Shown: in pieces, positions 1-7,992 of the stretch
How the letters are laid out: every line of letters starts with the position of its first letter
How positions within the stretch are numbered: the first letter of the stretch is position 1
Source of the DNA: Ramlibacter terrae
GTDB lineage: Bacteria; Pseudomonadota; Gammaproteobacteria; Burkholderiales; Burkholderiaceae_C
DNA length: 64,000 nt
Assembly: GCA_013127575.1 (NCBI GenBank)
Contig: CP053418.1
Location: 5,146,001 to 5,210,000 of the forward strand
Direction: 5' to 3'
Position numbers and translations under genes: made by a program
The notes under the pieces: model-generated
What the model saw: the letters and a program-made list of their open reading frames with translations, nothing else
Database searches by the model: none
Told to the model about the DNA's origin: nothing

Positions 1-136
1 CGGTGAAGGCCGGCTCCTTCTGCTCGCCCTTGTGCAGCTTGACCATGACGGGCTCGAACGGCGCGCCGGCGCTTTCCAGCAGCGCATGCGGCACGAACGA
101 GCAGGCGCCGGGGGCGAAGTACAGCTTGAGGGTCAT
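1..136 (-). CDS. Glutathione S-transferase-like protein, N-terminal fragment
   Basis: Only the first 45 codons are present; the gene runs off the left edge. The translation begins MTLKLYFAPGACSFVPHAL. That matches the first beta strand and helix of the thioredoxin-like domain of beta-class bacterial glutathione S-transferases, where the Cys-Ser-x-x-Pro-His segment lies at the glutathione site. The ATG is followed directly by this conserved strand, so the start is firm. Specificity lies in the missing C-terminal helical domain and cannot be judged. It follows the SPOR-protein gene on the same strand by about 20 nt and may be co-transcribed with it. Confidence 0.7.
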   Translation of the reverse strand, partial: MTLKLYFAPGACSFVPHALLESAGAPFEPVMVKLHKGEQKEPAFT

Positions 137-155
137 GGCGGGTCTCCAGCGAAGG

Positions 156-817
156 TCAGCGGCAGGGCCGCAGGGGTCGGGTGGCGAGGGCGGTGCGCAG
201 GTCGTCCAGGCGCGGCCGCAGGTTGTCGTCGACGGCGGGCAGCAGCAGGCGCTGCCCGCGCTGCTCGGGCCGCTCCTGCAGCACGCGGGCGGTGCGCACG
301 CCGCGCTCGGCCAGCAGTTCCATCTGGCGCTGGGCGGCGGCTTCGGACGGATGGCCGCCGAGCGACAGGCCGGGCTCGAGTTCCGGGTTGGACAGCGGCT
401 CGAACGAGACGCCGAGCTGCCGCAGTTCGGCCCGCTTGCGCGCCACCTGCTCGACGCCGGCGTACTTGCCCATGTAGATGATCCAGCGCGGCGGCTCCAC
501 CAGCGGCTCGAAGTTCCAGGAGCCGGCCGGCCGGCCACGCTTCCAGCAGCGGCCGCAGCGCGGTCACCAGCGGTTCGTCGAGGGGGCCGGCCTGAAGGCA
601 TTCCGGCGGGCGCGGCGCCTGCGCCATCACGGTCTCGAGCCGGCGCAGCTCGTCGGGACGCAGCACGCGCACGGCCTCCGGCCGCAGTTGCTGCGCGACG
701 CGCTGCGGCTCCGACTGCTGCGTCGGGCCGACGCCCCCGGGGCAGCAGGAACCCGTGCGACCAGGCATAGAAGCCACCATTGGCCAGCAGCAGGAGCAGG
801 ACGATCAGGCGCAGCAT
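156..817 (-). CDS. SPOR-domain membrane protein (frameshifted)
   Basis: A short protein of about 220 residues. It begins with a hydrophobic Leu-rich segment (MLRLIVLLLLLANGGFYAW) that looks like a single N-terminal membrane anchor. A Pro/Gln/Arg-rich linker follows, then a C-terminal domain with WIIYMGKYAGVEQ and ARVLQE, which resembles the SPOR fold that binds denuded peptidoglycan at the septum. Frameshifts occur near 740 (a C/G run) and near 530, so no single frame covers it. The start lies 7 nt after the birA stop, which implies one transcript with birA. A division or envelope role is inferred from the domain only. Confidence 0.65.
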
Positions 818-824
818 GGAAGGG

Positions 825-1585
825 TCAGGGGCGGGGAGCGGCGGGCCGCACGCTCACTTCGGAGCTGCTGACGGCCTGCATGCCGGCCGCAGTATGCACC
901 AGCAGGCTGCCCGTCTCGCCCACCCCATGGGCAGTGCCGGTGGTGCCGTCGCTGAGGGTGACCGGCCGGTCGCGCAAGGCGTCGCGGGCTGGAACCGGGC
1001 CGGAACGGCGCGAAGCCGAACGCTTCGAAGGACTGCAGCGCCTGCACCAGCGGCAGGGCGACGCGCAACAGGGTCGACGCCGCGTCGGCCGCCGCGTCGA
1101 GCTCCGGACAGCCGCAGGCGGCGTGGACAGGCCGTCCGCCGGGCGCGGGGCGATGTTGAGGCCGACGCCCACCACCACGTACCTCCGTGCGCCGAAGCTC
1201 GCGGTTTCCACCAGGATGCCGCCCAGCTTGCGGTCCCCGACCCACAGGTCGTTCGGCCCTTAAGCTGCGCCGACGGTCCCGTGCTTTCGGCGACGCTGCA
1301 GCCGGCCGCCAGCGACAGCCCGGACCAGTCGGCGGGCTGCAGCGGCAGGCCGAAGGAGAAGGTCAGGGACGCGCCGGCTTCGCTCTGCCACGCCCGTCCC
1401 AGCCGACCGCGGCCTGCGGTCTGCTGCTCGGCCACCAGCAGGGTCGGGTCCGCCAGGCCGCTGCGCGCCCGGCGCATCAGCTCGGAATTGGTCGAATCCA
1501 GTTCCGGCAGCACCTCTACCGTGAAGCCGGGCAGGACGGGCGCCACCTGCTCCCAGATGGCCTCCGCCGGCCAGCGGATGGCCAT
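825..1585 (-). CDS. birA: Biotin--[acetyl-CoA-carboxylase] ligase (frameshifted)
   Basis: Biotin protein ligase activates biotin as biotinyl-AMP and attaches it to the carrier lysine of acetyl-CoA carboxylase. The DSTN segment (about residue 30) and the nucleotide-binding GRGRLGRAW (about 58-66) are intact. A later frame gives GILVETASFG and VVVGVGLNIAP, and the end carries the small C-terminal beta domain. There is no N-terminal helix-turn-helix, so this is the enzyme-only type and not the E. coli repressor type. At least three frameshifts fall between about 1285 and 1000. The ATG lies only 2 nt after the stop of the SET gene, which suggests translational coupling. coaX, a frequent neighbour of birA in Burkholderiales, is not seen here. 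Confidence 0.85.
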
Positions 1586-1587
1586 GC

Positions 1588-2064
1588 TCAGCGGCGGCGC
1601 TTGGGCGCCAGCAGGGTGCCGCGGCAGTTGGGGGCGCCGCACCAGCAGGGATACTCGGCCTTGAGCTTCTTGGTGTACGGCTCGTCGATGATCAGGCCGT
1701 AGTCGTAGTTGAGCTCCTCGCCGGCCTTGATGTTGCGCAGGCTCTTGATGAACACCCGGCCCTCGTCCTCGTCGGCTTCGCAGTTGGGGTTGCACGAGTG
1801 GTTGATCCAGCGCGAGGCGTTGCCGCCGTGGGCGGCGTCGATCACCCGGTCTTCGTCGACGTGGAAGTAGAAGGTATGGTTCGGGTCTTCCGGGTTCCAC
1901 GGGTGGCGGCGCTGGGCTTCCTTCCACGTGATGATCTCGCCGATGTATTCGATCAGCGTTTCCCCCTCGGGGATGTCCCGGAGCGCGAAGACGCCCTTGC
2001 CGTGCACGCCCGACTTGCGGACCTGGATGCGGCGATTGGTCTTCGGGGCGGGCTTGACGGGCAT
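1588..2064 (-). CDS. SET-domain protein (putative protein-lysine methyltransferase)
   Basis: This is an intact 158-residue single-domain protein. It has the SET hallmarks: GVHGKGVFA near the start, IGEII, the AdoMet-binding NHSCNPNCE (about 100-108), ELNYDYG with the catalytic Tyr, and a post-SET-like cysteine cluster CWCGAPNCRG near the end. SET proteins transfer a methyl group from AdoMet to lysine side chains. Bacterial copies occur in chlamydiae and many proteobacteria, mostly with unknown targets. The chosen ATG (MPVKPAPK) gives a basic leader just before the domain; longer upstream reading would cross the promoter region. It is divergent from topB and directly precedes birA. The substrate is not known. 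Confidence 0.9.
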   Translation of the reverse strand: MPVKPAPKTNRRIQVRKSGVHGKGVFALRDIPEGETLIEYIGEIITWKEAQRRHPWNPEDPNHTFYFHVDEDRVIDAAHGGNASRWINHSCNPNCEADEDEGRVFIKSLRNIKAGEELNYDYGLIIDEPYTKKLKAEYPCWCGAPNCRGTLLAPKRRR

Positions 2065-2089
2065 TGGAAAATTTCTGTTAACTTGAATT

Positions 2090-2125
2090 CGTACACGTGT
2101 GCGCATGCGCGTGCGCGTACACGCG
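2090..2125. promoter_or_regulatory. 36-nt alternating pyrimidine/purine tract in the SET/topB divergent promoter
   Basis: Every base in this run alternates pyrimidine then purine, made up of CG, CA and TG steps with three TA steps. It includes a perfect palindrome GCGCATGCGC at 2101-2110 and an 8-bp direct repeat CGTACACG at 2090-2097 and 2116-2123. Such tracts are the classic substrate for left-handed Z-DNA under negative supercoiling. It sits between the divergent start codons of the SET gene and of topoisomerase III, next to an AT-rich patch at 2068-2085 suited to promoter melting. A regulatory role is inference. Confidence 0.6.
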
Positions 2126-2186
2126 GGAAGCCGCGATTGTAAGAACACCGGGAACGGGGCGCCGAAAGGTGCCGCGGGATGCGTAA

Positions 2187-5144
2187 GTGACGACCAAGAC
2201 ACTAGTGATTGCCGAGAAACCATCCGTGGCGCAGGACATCGTCCGCGCGCTCACGCCCGTGGCGGGCAAGTTCGACAAGCACGACGAGTACTTCGAGAGC
2301 GAGGGCTACATCGTCACCAGCGCCGTGGGCCACCCGGTGGAGATCCACGCGCCGGAGGAATTCGACGTCAAGCGCGGCAAGTGGAGCTTCAACAACCTGC
2401 CGGTGATTCCGCCGTACTTCGAGCTGAAGCCGGTGGACAAGACCAAGACGCGGCTGAACGCGGTGGTCAAGCTGGCCAAGCGCAAGGACGTCGGCGACCT
2501 CGTCAATGCCTGCGACGCGGGCCGCGAGGGCGAGCTGATCTTCCGCCTGATCGAGCAGTACGCCGGCGGCGCCAAGGGCGGCCTCGGCAAGCCGGTGCGC
2601 CGCCTGTGGCTGCAGTCGATGACGCCGCAGGCCATCCGCGACGGCTTCGACAAGCTGCGCAGCGACAAGCAGATGACGGGCCTGGCGCACGCCGCCCGCT
2701 CGCGGTCGGAAGCGGACTGGCTGGTGGGCATTAACGGCACGCGGGCCATGACGGCCTTCAACTCGCGCGACGGCGGCTTCTTCCTCACCACCGTCGGCCG
2801 CGTGCAGACGCCGACCCCGGCGATCGTGGTCGAGCGCGAGGAGCAGATCCGCAAGTTCATCAGCCGCGACTACTGGGAAGTGCACGCGAGCTTCGCGGCC
2901 CGTGCCGGCGAATACCCGGGCAAGTGGTTCGACCCCGCCGGAAGAAGGACCCGGAAGACGCCGAGAAGCGCGCCGACCGCATCTGGGACCAGAAGCAGGC
3001 GCAGGCGATCGCCGACGCGGTGCGCGGCCAGCCCGGCAGCGTCACCGAGGAATCCAAGCCGACGACGCAGGCCGCGCCCGGCCTGTTCGACCTCACCTCG
3101 CTGCAGCGCGAAGCGAACGGCCGGTTCGGCTACTCGGCCAAGACCACGCTGGCGCTGGCCCAGTCGCTGTACGAACGCCACAAGGCGCTGACCTACCCGC
3201 GGACCGACTCGCGCCACCTGCCGCAGGACTACGTGAAGGTCGTGCACGAGACCATGGGCATGCTCGCCGACAGCGGCATGAACCACTGGCGCCCTTCGCC
3301 CGGCAGGCGGTGAAGGAAGGCTATGTCAAGCCGATCAAGCGCGTGTTCGACGACAGCAAGGTCAGCGACCACTTCGCCATCATCCCGACGCTGCAGGCGC
3401 CCAGCGGCCTTTCGGACGCCGAGCAGAAGCTGTACGACCTGGTGGTGCGCCGCTTCCTGGCGGTGTTCTTCCCGAGCGCCGAATACATGGTGACGACGCG
3501 GATCACCGAAGCCGCCGGCCACCGCTTCCGCACCGACGGCAAGGTGCTGGTCAAGCCGGGCTGGCTCGCCATCTACGGCAAGGAAGCCGCCGCCGAAGTC
3601 GAAGACGCCAAGGAAGGCGACAAGGGCCAGAACCTGGTGCCGGTGGAGCCGGGCGAGCTGGTCGCCAGCGAAAGCGTGGAAGCCAAGGGCCTGAAGACCC
3701 GGCCGCCGGCGCGCTACAGCGAAGCCACGCTGCTCGGCGCGATGGAAGGCGCGGGCAAGTTCGTCGAGGACGACGAGCTGCGCGAGGCCATGCAGGAGAA
3801 AGGCCTCGGCACGCCGGCGACGCGCGCGGCCACGATCGAAGGCCTGATCAACGAGAAGTACATGCTGCGCGAAGGCCGCGAACTGATCCCGACGGCCAAG
3901 GCCTTCCAGCTCATGACGCTGCTGCGCGGGCTGGGCGTGGAAGAACTGAGCAAGCCCGAGCTGACCGGCGAATGGGAATACAAGCTGGCGCAGATGGAGC
4001 ACGGCAAGCTCTCGCGCGACGAGTTCATGCGCGAGATCGCCGACATGACGGCACGGATCGTGCAGAAGGCCAAGACGTACGACCGCGACACGGTGCCGGG
4101 CGACTACGCCACGCTGAAGACGCCGTGCCCGAACTGCGGCGAGACGGTGCAGGAAACCTACCGCCGCTTCAACTGCATCGGCGGGCATGGCAAGCCGCCC
4201 TGCGGCTTCTCCTTCACCAAGATCCCGGCCGGGCGCGCGTTCGAACTCGACGAGGTCGAGCAGTTCCTGCGCGACAAGCGCATCGGGCCGCTGCAGGGCT
4301 TCCGCTCCAAGGCGGGCTGGCCGTTCACCGCCGAACTGGCGCTGGTGTACGACGAGGAAGAGAAGAACTGGAAGCTCGAGTTCGACTTCGGCGACGACAA
4401 GAGCGCCGAGACGGGCGAGATCGTCGACCTCTCCGCGCTGGAGCCGCTCGGCCCGTGCCCCAAGTGCGGCGGCCGGGTGTTCGAGTGGGGGAGCAACTAC
4501 GTCTGCGAGCACGCCGTGCCCACGCACGACCATCCGACGCCCACCTGCGACTTCCGCAGCGGCAAGATCATCCTGCAGCAGCCGGTGGAGCGCGAGCAGA
4601 TGGCGAAGCTGCTGGCCACCGGCAAGACCGACCTGCTCGACAAGTTCGTGTCGATGCGCACGCGCCGCTCGTTCAAGGCCTTCCGGCCCGGGACGCGGAG
4701 GCGGGCAAGGTGAACTTCGAGTTCGAGCCGCGGGCGTCCAAGTTCCCGCCGCGCAAGGGCGCACCGGCCAAGGCGCCGCCGCTGAAGGCGACCGCGAAGG
4801 CGGCCAAGGCGGTCGCGGGCAAGAAGGTGGCTGCGAAGAAGGCGGCGCCGGCCGGGAAGGCTCCGGCGGCGAAGAAGGCCGCTGCCCCGAAGGCGCCGCG
4901 CAAGACCGGCGCCGGCCTGCGCCCGAGCGCGGAACTGGCCGCGGTCATCGGCAGCGAGCCGGTGGCCCGCACCGAGGTCATCAAGAAGATCTGGGACTAC
5001 ATCAAGGCCAACGGCCTGCAGGACAGCGTCAACAAGCGCGCGATCAACGCGGACGCCAAGCTGAAGCCGGTGTTCGGCAAGCCGCAGGTGACGATGTTCG
5101 AGCTGGCGGGCATCGTCGGGAAGCACCTGACGGCGGTGGAATAG
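2187..5144 (+). CDS. topB: DNA topoisomerase III with C-terminal SWIB domain (frameshifted)
   Basis: Type IA topoisomerase that relaxes or decatenates DNA through a 5'-phosphotyrosine link. The GTG start is followed by the Toprim domain (VIAEKPSVA; metal-binding ACDAGREGE at about residue 110). The catalytic Tyr is in TYPRTDSRHL (about 336), and GTPATRAATIE follows. Two Cys-rich zinc-ribbon-like motifs come next, CPNCGETV (about 646) and CPKCGGRV (about 756). After them are a Lys/Ala/Pro-rich linker (about 850-905) and a SWIB/MDM2-type domain ending IVGKHLTAVE (about 908-984). Breaks occur near 2935, 3293 and 4690; each is one base, and the protein resumes without loss. The last break separates the SWIB part, so automatic callers would miss the fusion. 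A topoisomerase-SWIB fusion is also known for chlamydial topoisomerase I. Confidence 0.92.
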
Positions 5145-5156
5145 CCCTCCGCCCCT

Positions 5157-5236
5157 GTCGTCCCGGGCTTGACCCGGGATCCACGCGGCGGTGATGCAAG
5201 CGCCGTCGCTGGATTGCGGGTCAAGCCCGCAATGAC
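5157..5236. repeat. REP-like palindromic element, copy 1
   Basis: Two inverted 27-nt arms flank a spacer of about 26 nt. The left arm (5157-5183) contains CCCGGGCTTGACCCGGGATC, and the right arm (5210-5236) contains ATTGCGGGTCAAGCCCGCAA. Each arm is itself a hairpin. Related copies are at 12174-12227, 60024-60086 and, in short form, 48313-48338. This copy sits at the convergent ends of topB and the PuuD-like gene, where it could act as a two-way terminator. It also supplies the PuuD-like gene's stop codon. Confidence 0.85.
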
Positions 5237-6118
5237 AGAGTCATTCGTCCCGCTTCCCCCAGCAGCAGCGCCTGCCGCAGCATCCGGCTCGCCCGGTCCC
5301 GGATGTGCCCCGGCAGGCTGCGCTTCGGCCGCGGCCGCGCCTTGGCGGCCACGCAAGCCCCCATGAAGTCCATCAGGATGGCGCGGTCGTCCAGCGCGTC
5401 GCCGCCCGGCTGGTGGAATTCGGGGTGCCACTGCGTCGCCGCGATGTAGCCGCGGTGCCCCGGCCGCCGGATCGCTTCCGGCACCCGGTCCGGCAGGCTC
5501 CACGCCTCCACGGAACCCCGGCGCGAGATCCTTCACGGCCTGGTGGTGGATGCTGTTCACGCGCCCGCGCTGCACGCCGGGATACAGCTGGGCCAGCCGC
5601 GAGCCCGGCACGATCTCGAGATCGTGGAAGTTCTGGTCGTAGGTCACGGCATCCCGGTGCCGCAGCGTCTCCGGGTGGTCGTGCTGCGTCTCGATGTCCT
5701 GGTACAGCGTGCCGCCGAAAGCCACGTTGATCAGCTGCAGCCCGCGGCAGACGCCGAAGATCGGCTTGCCCGCCTGCTCGAAGGCCTCCACCAGCGCCAG
5801 GTCGTACAGGTCGCGGATGCGGTCACCGATCCGGGCTTCCTGCAGCGGCTCCTCGCCGTAGCTGCCGGGCCAGACGTCGGCGCCCCCGTGCATCACCACC
5901 CCGTCGAGCCACTCGGCATAGTGCGACAGCTTGACGTCGCCGCGCGCGGTCTCGCCGGTGGGGCACGGGATCATCACCACCAATGCGCCCGCGGACATCA
6001 GCCAGTGCGCGATCGACTGCTCGACGTACTGCAGCGTCTTGTTGGTGAAGAGGGATCGCGTCGGGTCCGCATGCTGGAAGCAGGCCGACAGGCCGATCTT
6101 GAGGCGATGGGCAGGCAT
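5221..6118 (-). CDS. Class I glutamine-amidotransferase-like hydrolase, PuuD family (copy 1, frameshifted)
   Basis: A member of the gamma-glutamyl-GABA hydrolase family, which uses a Cys-His-Glu triad to cut gamma-glutamyl amides. Visible motifs are HGGADVWPGSYGEEP, the nucleophile elbow GVCRGLQLINV (Cys at about 128) and the His/Glu pair in TQWHPEFH. One frameshift lies near 5518. The reading frame ends inside the REP element, so the last residues (MTLSLRA) and the TGA are repeat-derived. A close paralogue is at 22712-23486 beside an aldehyde dehydrogenase. This copy stands alone, convergent with topB, so its substrate cannot be read from context. Confidence 0.82.
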
Positions 6119-6211
6119 CCTCCCCATTCTTGGGCCAAGCGGCCGCGCCGCCTGTCGGACAGCTTCGCAAGCGCGCGTTGCCGTCCCGCCCGCGCTCGGT
6201 TCCAATGCGCC

Positions 6212-6586
6212 ATGCCCACCAACGCCACCCTCGAAAGCTTCATCGCCCGCGTGGAATCGAACGCGCACGTCGAAGCCATCGCCGAGTTCTACACGGAAGG
6301 CGCGTCCATGCAGGAGAACAACGAGCCGCCGCGGGTCGGCCGCGAGCTGCTGATGGCGCACGAAGCCGGGGCGCTCGGCCGCGCGGCCTCGGTCGCCTCG
6401 CAATGCGTGCGGCCGGTGTTCGTGAACGGCGACCACGTGGTGATCCGCTGGATCTTCGAGTTCGTGCAGAAGGACGGCAGCCGCCGCCGCATCGAGGAGC
6501 TGGCGTACCAGCGCTGGGACGGCGAGCGCATCGCCCGGGAGCAGTTCTTCTACGACCCGAAGCAGTTCGTGCCCGTGCAGCCCTGA
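6212..6586 (+). CDS. NTF2/SnoaL-like protein
   Basis: An intact 124-residue protein with the cone-fold pattern of the NTF2/SnoaL superfamily. The N-terminal helix (LESFIARVE) leads to HVEAIAEFYTEGASMQEN, and the strands VIRWIFEFV and ELAYQRWDGERIAREQFFYDP follow. Some members are small enzymes and others bind ligands or proteins, and no catalytic residue pattern is clear here. It is transcribed away from the PuuD-like gene and converges on the GntR gene, overlapping its reading frame by 37 nt. It lies beside the biuret operon but does not look like DUF3225/AtzH. Confidence 0.7.
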   Translation: MPTNATLESFIARVESNAHVEAIAEFYTEGASMQENNEPPRVGRELLMAHEAGALGRAASVASQCVRPVFVNGDHVVIRWIFEFVQKDGSRRRIEELAYQRWDGERIAREQFFYDPKQFVPVQP

Positions 6587-7317
6587 ACGGCTACTTCGCC
6601 AGCGCGCCCGTCCGCGCCGGTGCACTGGTGCAAGGTGATCTTGCGCACCTCGGCCTGGCTGGTCGCGATGTGCGCGCGCAGCAGCATCGCCGCGGCGTCG
6701 CCGCGCTTGCGCTGCACGGCGCGCAGGATCTTCGCGTGTTCGTCGTAGGTGGCCGCGATGCGCGGCTGCTTGGTGAAATCGAGCCGCCGGATGATGCGGA
6801 TGCGGTCGGTCACGTCGCGATGCACGCGCGCCATTTCGGCGTTGCCGGCGGCCGCGACCACGGCGCAGTGGAACTGCTCGTCCCAGCGCGCCACCTGCGC
6901 GGCATCGGTGCTGCGCTCGGACGCCGGCACCAGCCAGATCGCCGCGAGTTCGGCCAGCATGGCGCGGTCGACCCGCACGTCGTCGGCGCAGATGCGGTGC
7001 ACCGCGGCCGTTTCCAGCACCATGCGCAGGTCGTACAGCTGCTCGAACTGGTCGAAGTCGAACGGCAGCACGCGCCAGCCACTGCGGAACAGCACCTCGA
7101 CGTAGCCTTCCTGCTGCAGCCGGAACAGCGCCTGCCGCACCGGCGTGCGCGATACGCCGAGGCGTTCGCAGATCTCGTTCTCGGTGAACCGGTCGCCGGG
7201 GACCAGGCTGAACTCGGCGACGTCGCGCTTGAGCTGCTCGTACACCTCGTCGGCGCGCGAGCGATGCACGTGCGGCGCGGCGGCGCGGCGGCCGGGATGG
7301 GTGACGCTGACTGGCAC
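6550..7317 (-). CDS. GntR-family regulator with FCD domain
   Basis: A winged helix-turn-helix (about 20-85; ENEICERLGVSRTPVRQALFRLQQEGYV in overlapping parts) is followed by an all-helical FCD ligand-binding domain (about 95-225). The FCD domain shows the expected metal or ligand residues in DLRMVLE, FH and H positions (DEQFH, DEHAKIL). It is the last gene of the biuret operon, 13 nt after the cysteine hydrolase, so it is probably autoregulated. The natural target is the CTTGAATACAAG palindrome before atzF. The frame as read overruns the opposite NTF2-like gene. A one-base slip near 6625 would give an earlier stop (end ALAK), which is more typical for length. Confidence 0.88.
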   Translation of the reverse strand: MPVSVTHPGRRAAAPHVHRSRADEVYEQLKRDVAEFSLVPGDRFTENEICERLGVSRTPVRQALFRLQQEGYVEVLFRSGWRVLPFDFDQFEQLYDLRMVLETAAVHRICADDVRVDRAMLAELAAIWLVPASERSTDAAQVARWDEQFHCAVVAAAGNAEMARVHRDVTDRIRIIRRLDFTKQPRIAATYDEHAKILRAVQRKRGDAAAMLLRAHIATSQAEVRKITLHQCTGADGRAGEVAVQGCTGTNCFGS

Positions 7318-7330
7318 GGTGCCGACTCTA

Positions 7331-7992
7331 TCAGCGCAGCGCCGGCAGCAGCTGCGCGCTGGTGGCGGTCCAGCCGACGATGGCGCCCTGCGCGCGGATC
7401 ATCTCCACCGCCGCCGCCTTGAACTCCGGGAAGTAGCTTTCGGTGCAGTCCTCCAGCAGCAGGCTGTCGTAGCCGCGGTCGTTGGCTTCACGCATGCTGG
7501 TCTGCACGCACACCTCGGTCGTCACGCCCATGAACAGCAGATGGGTGATGCCCGCCTGCCGCAGCAGCGCGTCGAGCGGCGTGCCGTAGAAGGCGCCCTT
7601 GCCGGGCTTGTCCAGCACGATCTCGCCGGGCGCGGGCGCGAGCTCCGGCACGATCTGGTTGCCGGGCTCGCCTGCGACCAGGATGCGCCCCATGGGGCCA
7701 GCGTCGCCGATGCGCAGCTTGGGGTTGCCGCGGTTGCGCTTGGCCGGCGGGCAGTCGGACAGGTCCGGCCGGTGCGCTTCGCGCGTGTGCACCACCAGCC
7801 CACCGATGGCGCGCCACGCGGCGGGACGGCGGCGCAAGTGGGCACGATGGCGGTGAGCTTGCCGACGTCGTTGCCCAGCGTCTCGCCGAAGCCGCCGGGC
7901 TCGATGAAGTCGCGCTGCATGTCGATGATGACGAGCGCGGTGGTGGCGGGCGCGAAGCGGAAGGGGAAGGGGCGGGCGTCGAGTTCGGTCAT
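7331..7992 (-). CDS. Isochorismatase-fold cysteine hydrolase, candidate triuret hydrolase (frameshifted)
   Basis: A cysteine hydrolase of the isochorismatase fold, about 220 residues. The expected triad is visible: Asp in VIIDMQRDF (about 24), Lys in LDKPGKGAFYG, and Cys in GVTTEVCVQTSM. One frameshift lies near 7830. It is a paralogue of biuH in the same operon but differs in the substrate loops (PPAKRNRGNPKL). The triuret hydrolase TrtA belongs to this family and yields carboxybiuret, the substrate of the AtzE/AtzG pair encoded upstream. That makes TrtA the best guess, though another ureide or amide is possible. Its ATG overlaps the ABC ATPase stop by 4 nt. Confidence 0.8.

Noticed and set aside
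133..780. Long open frames in several directions over 1-1900
   Set aside because: Most are shadow frames of high-GC DNA; only frames with recognisable domains (SPOR, BirA, SET) were kept.
3229..4764. 511-codon minus-strand frame inside topB
   Set aside because: Antisense shadow of a clearly conserved gene; no start context or domain.
6212..6586. NTF2-like protein next to the ureide operon as a possible AtzH (DUF3225)
   Set aside because: It has the NTF2 fold pattern but not the residues typical of DUF3225, is on the opposite strand and is not part of the operon.
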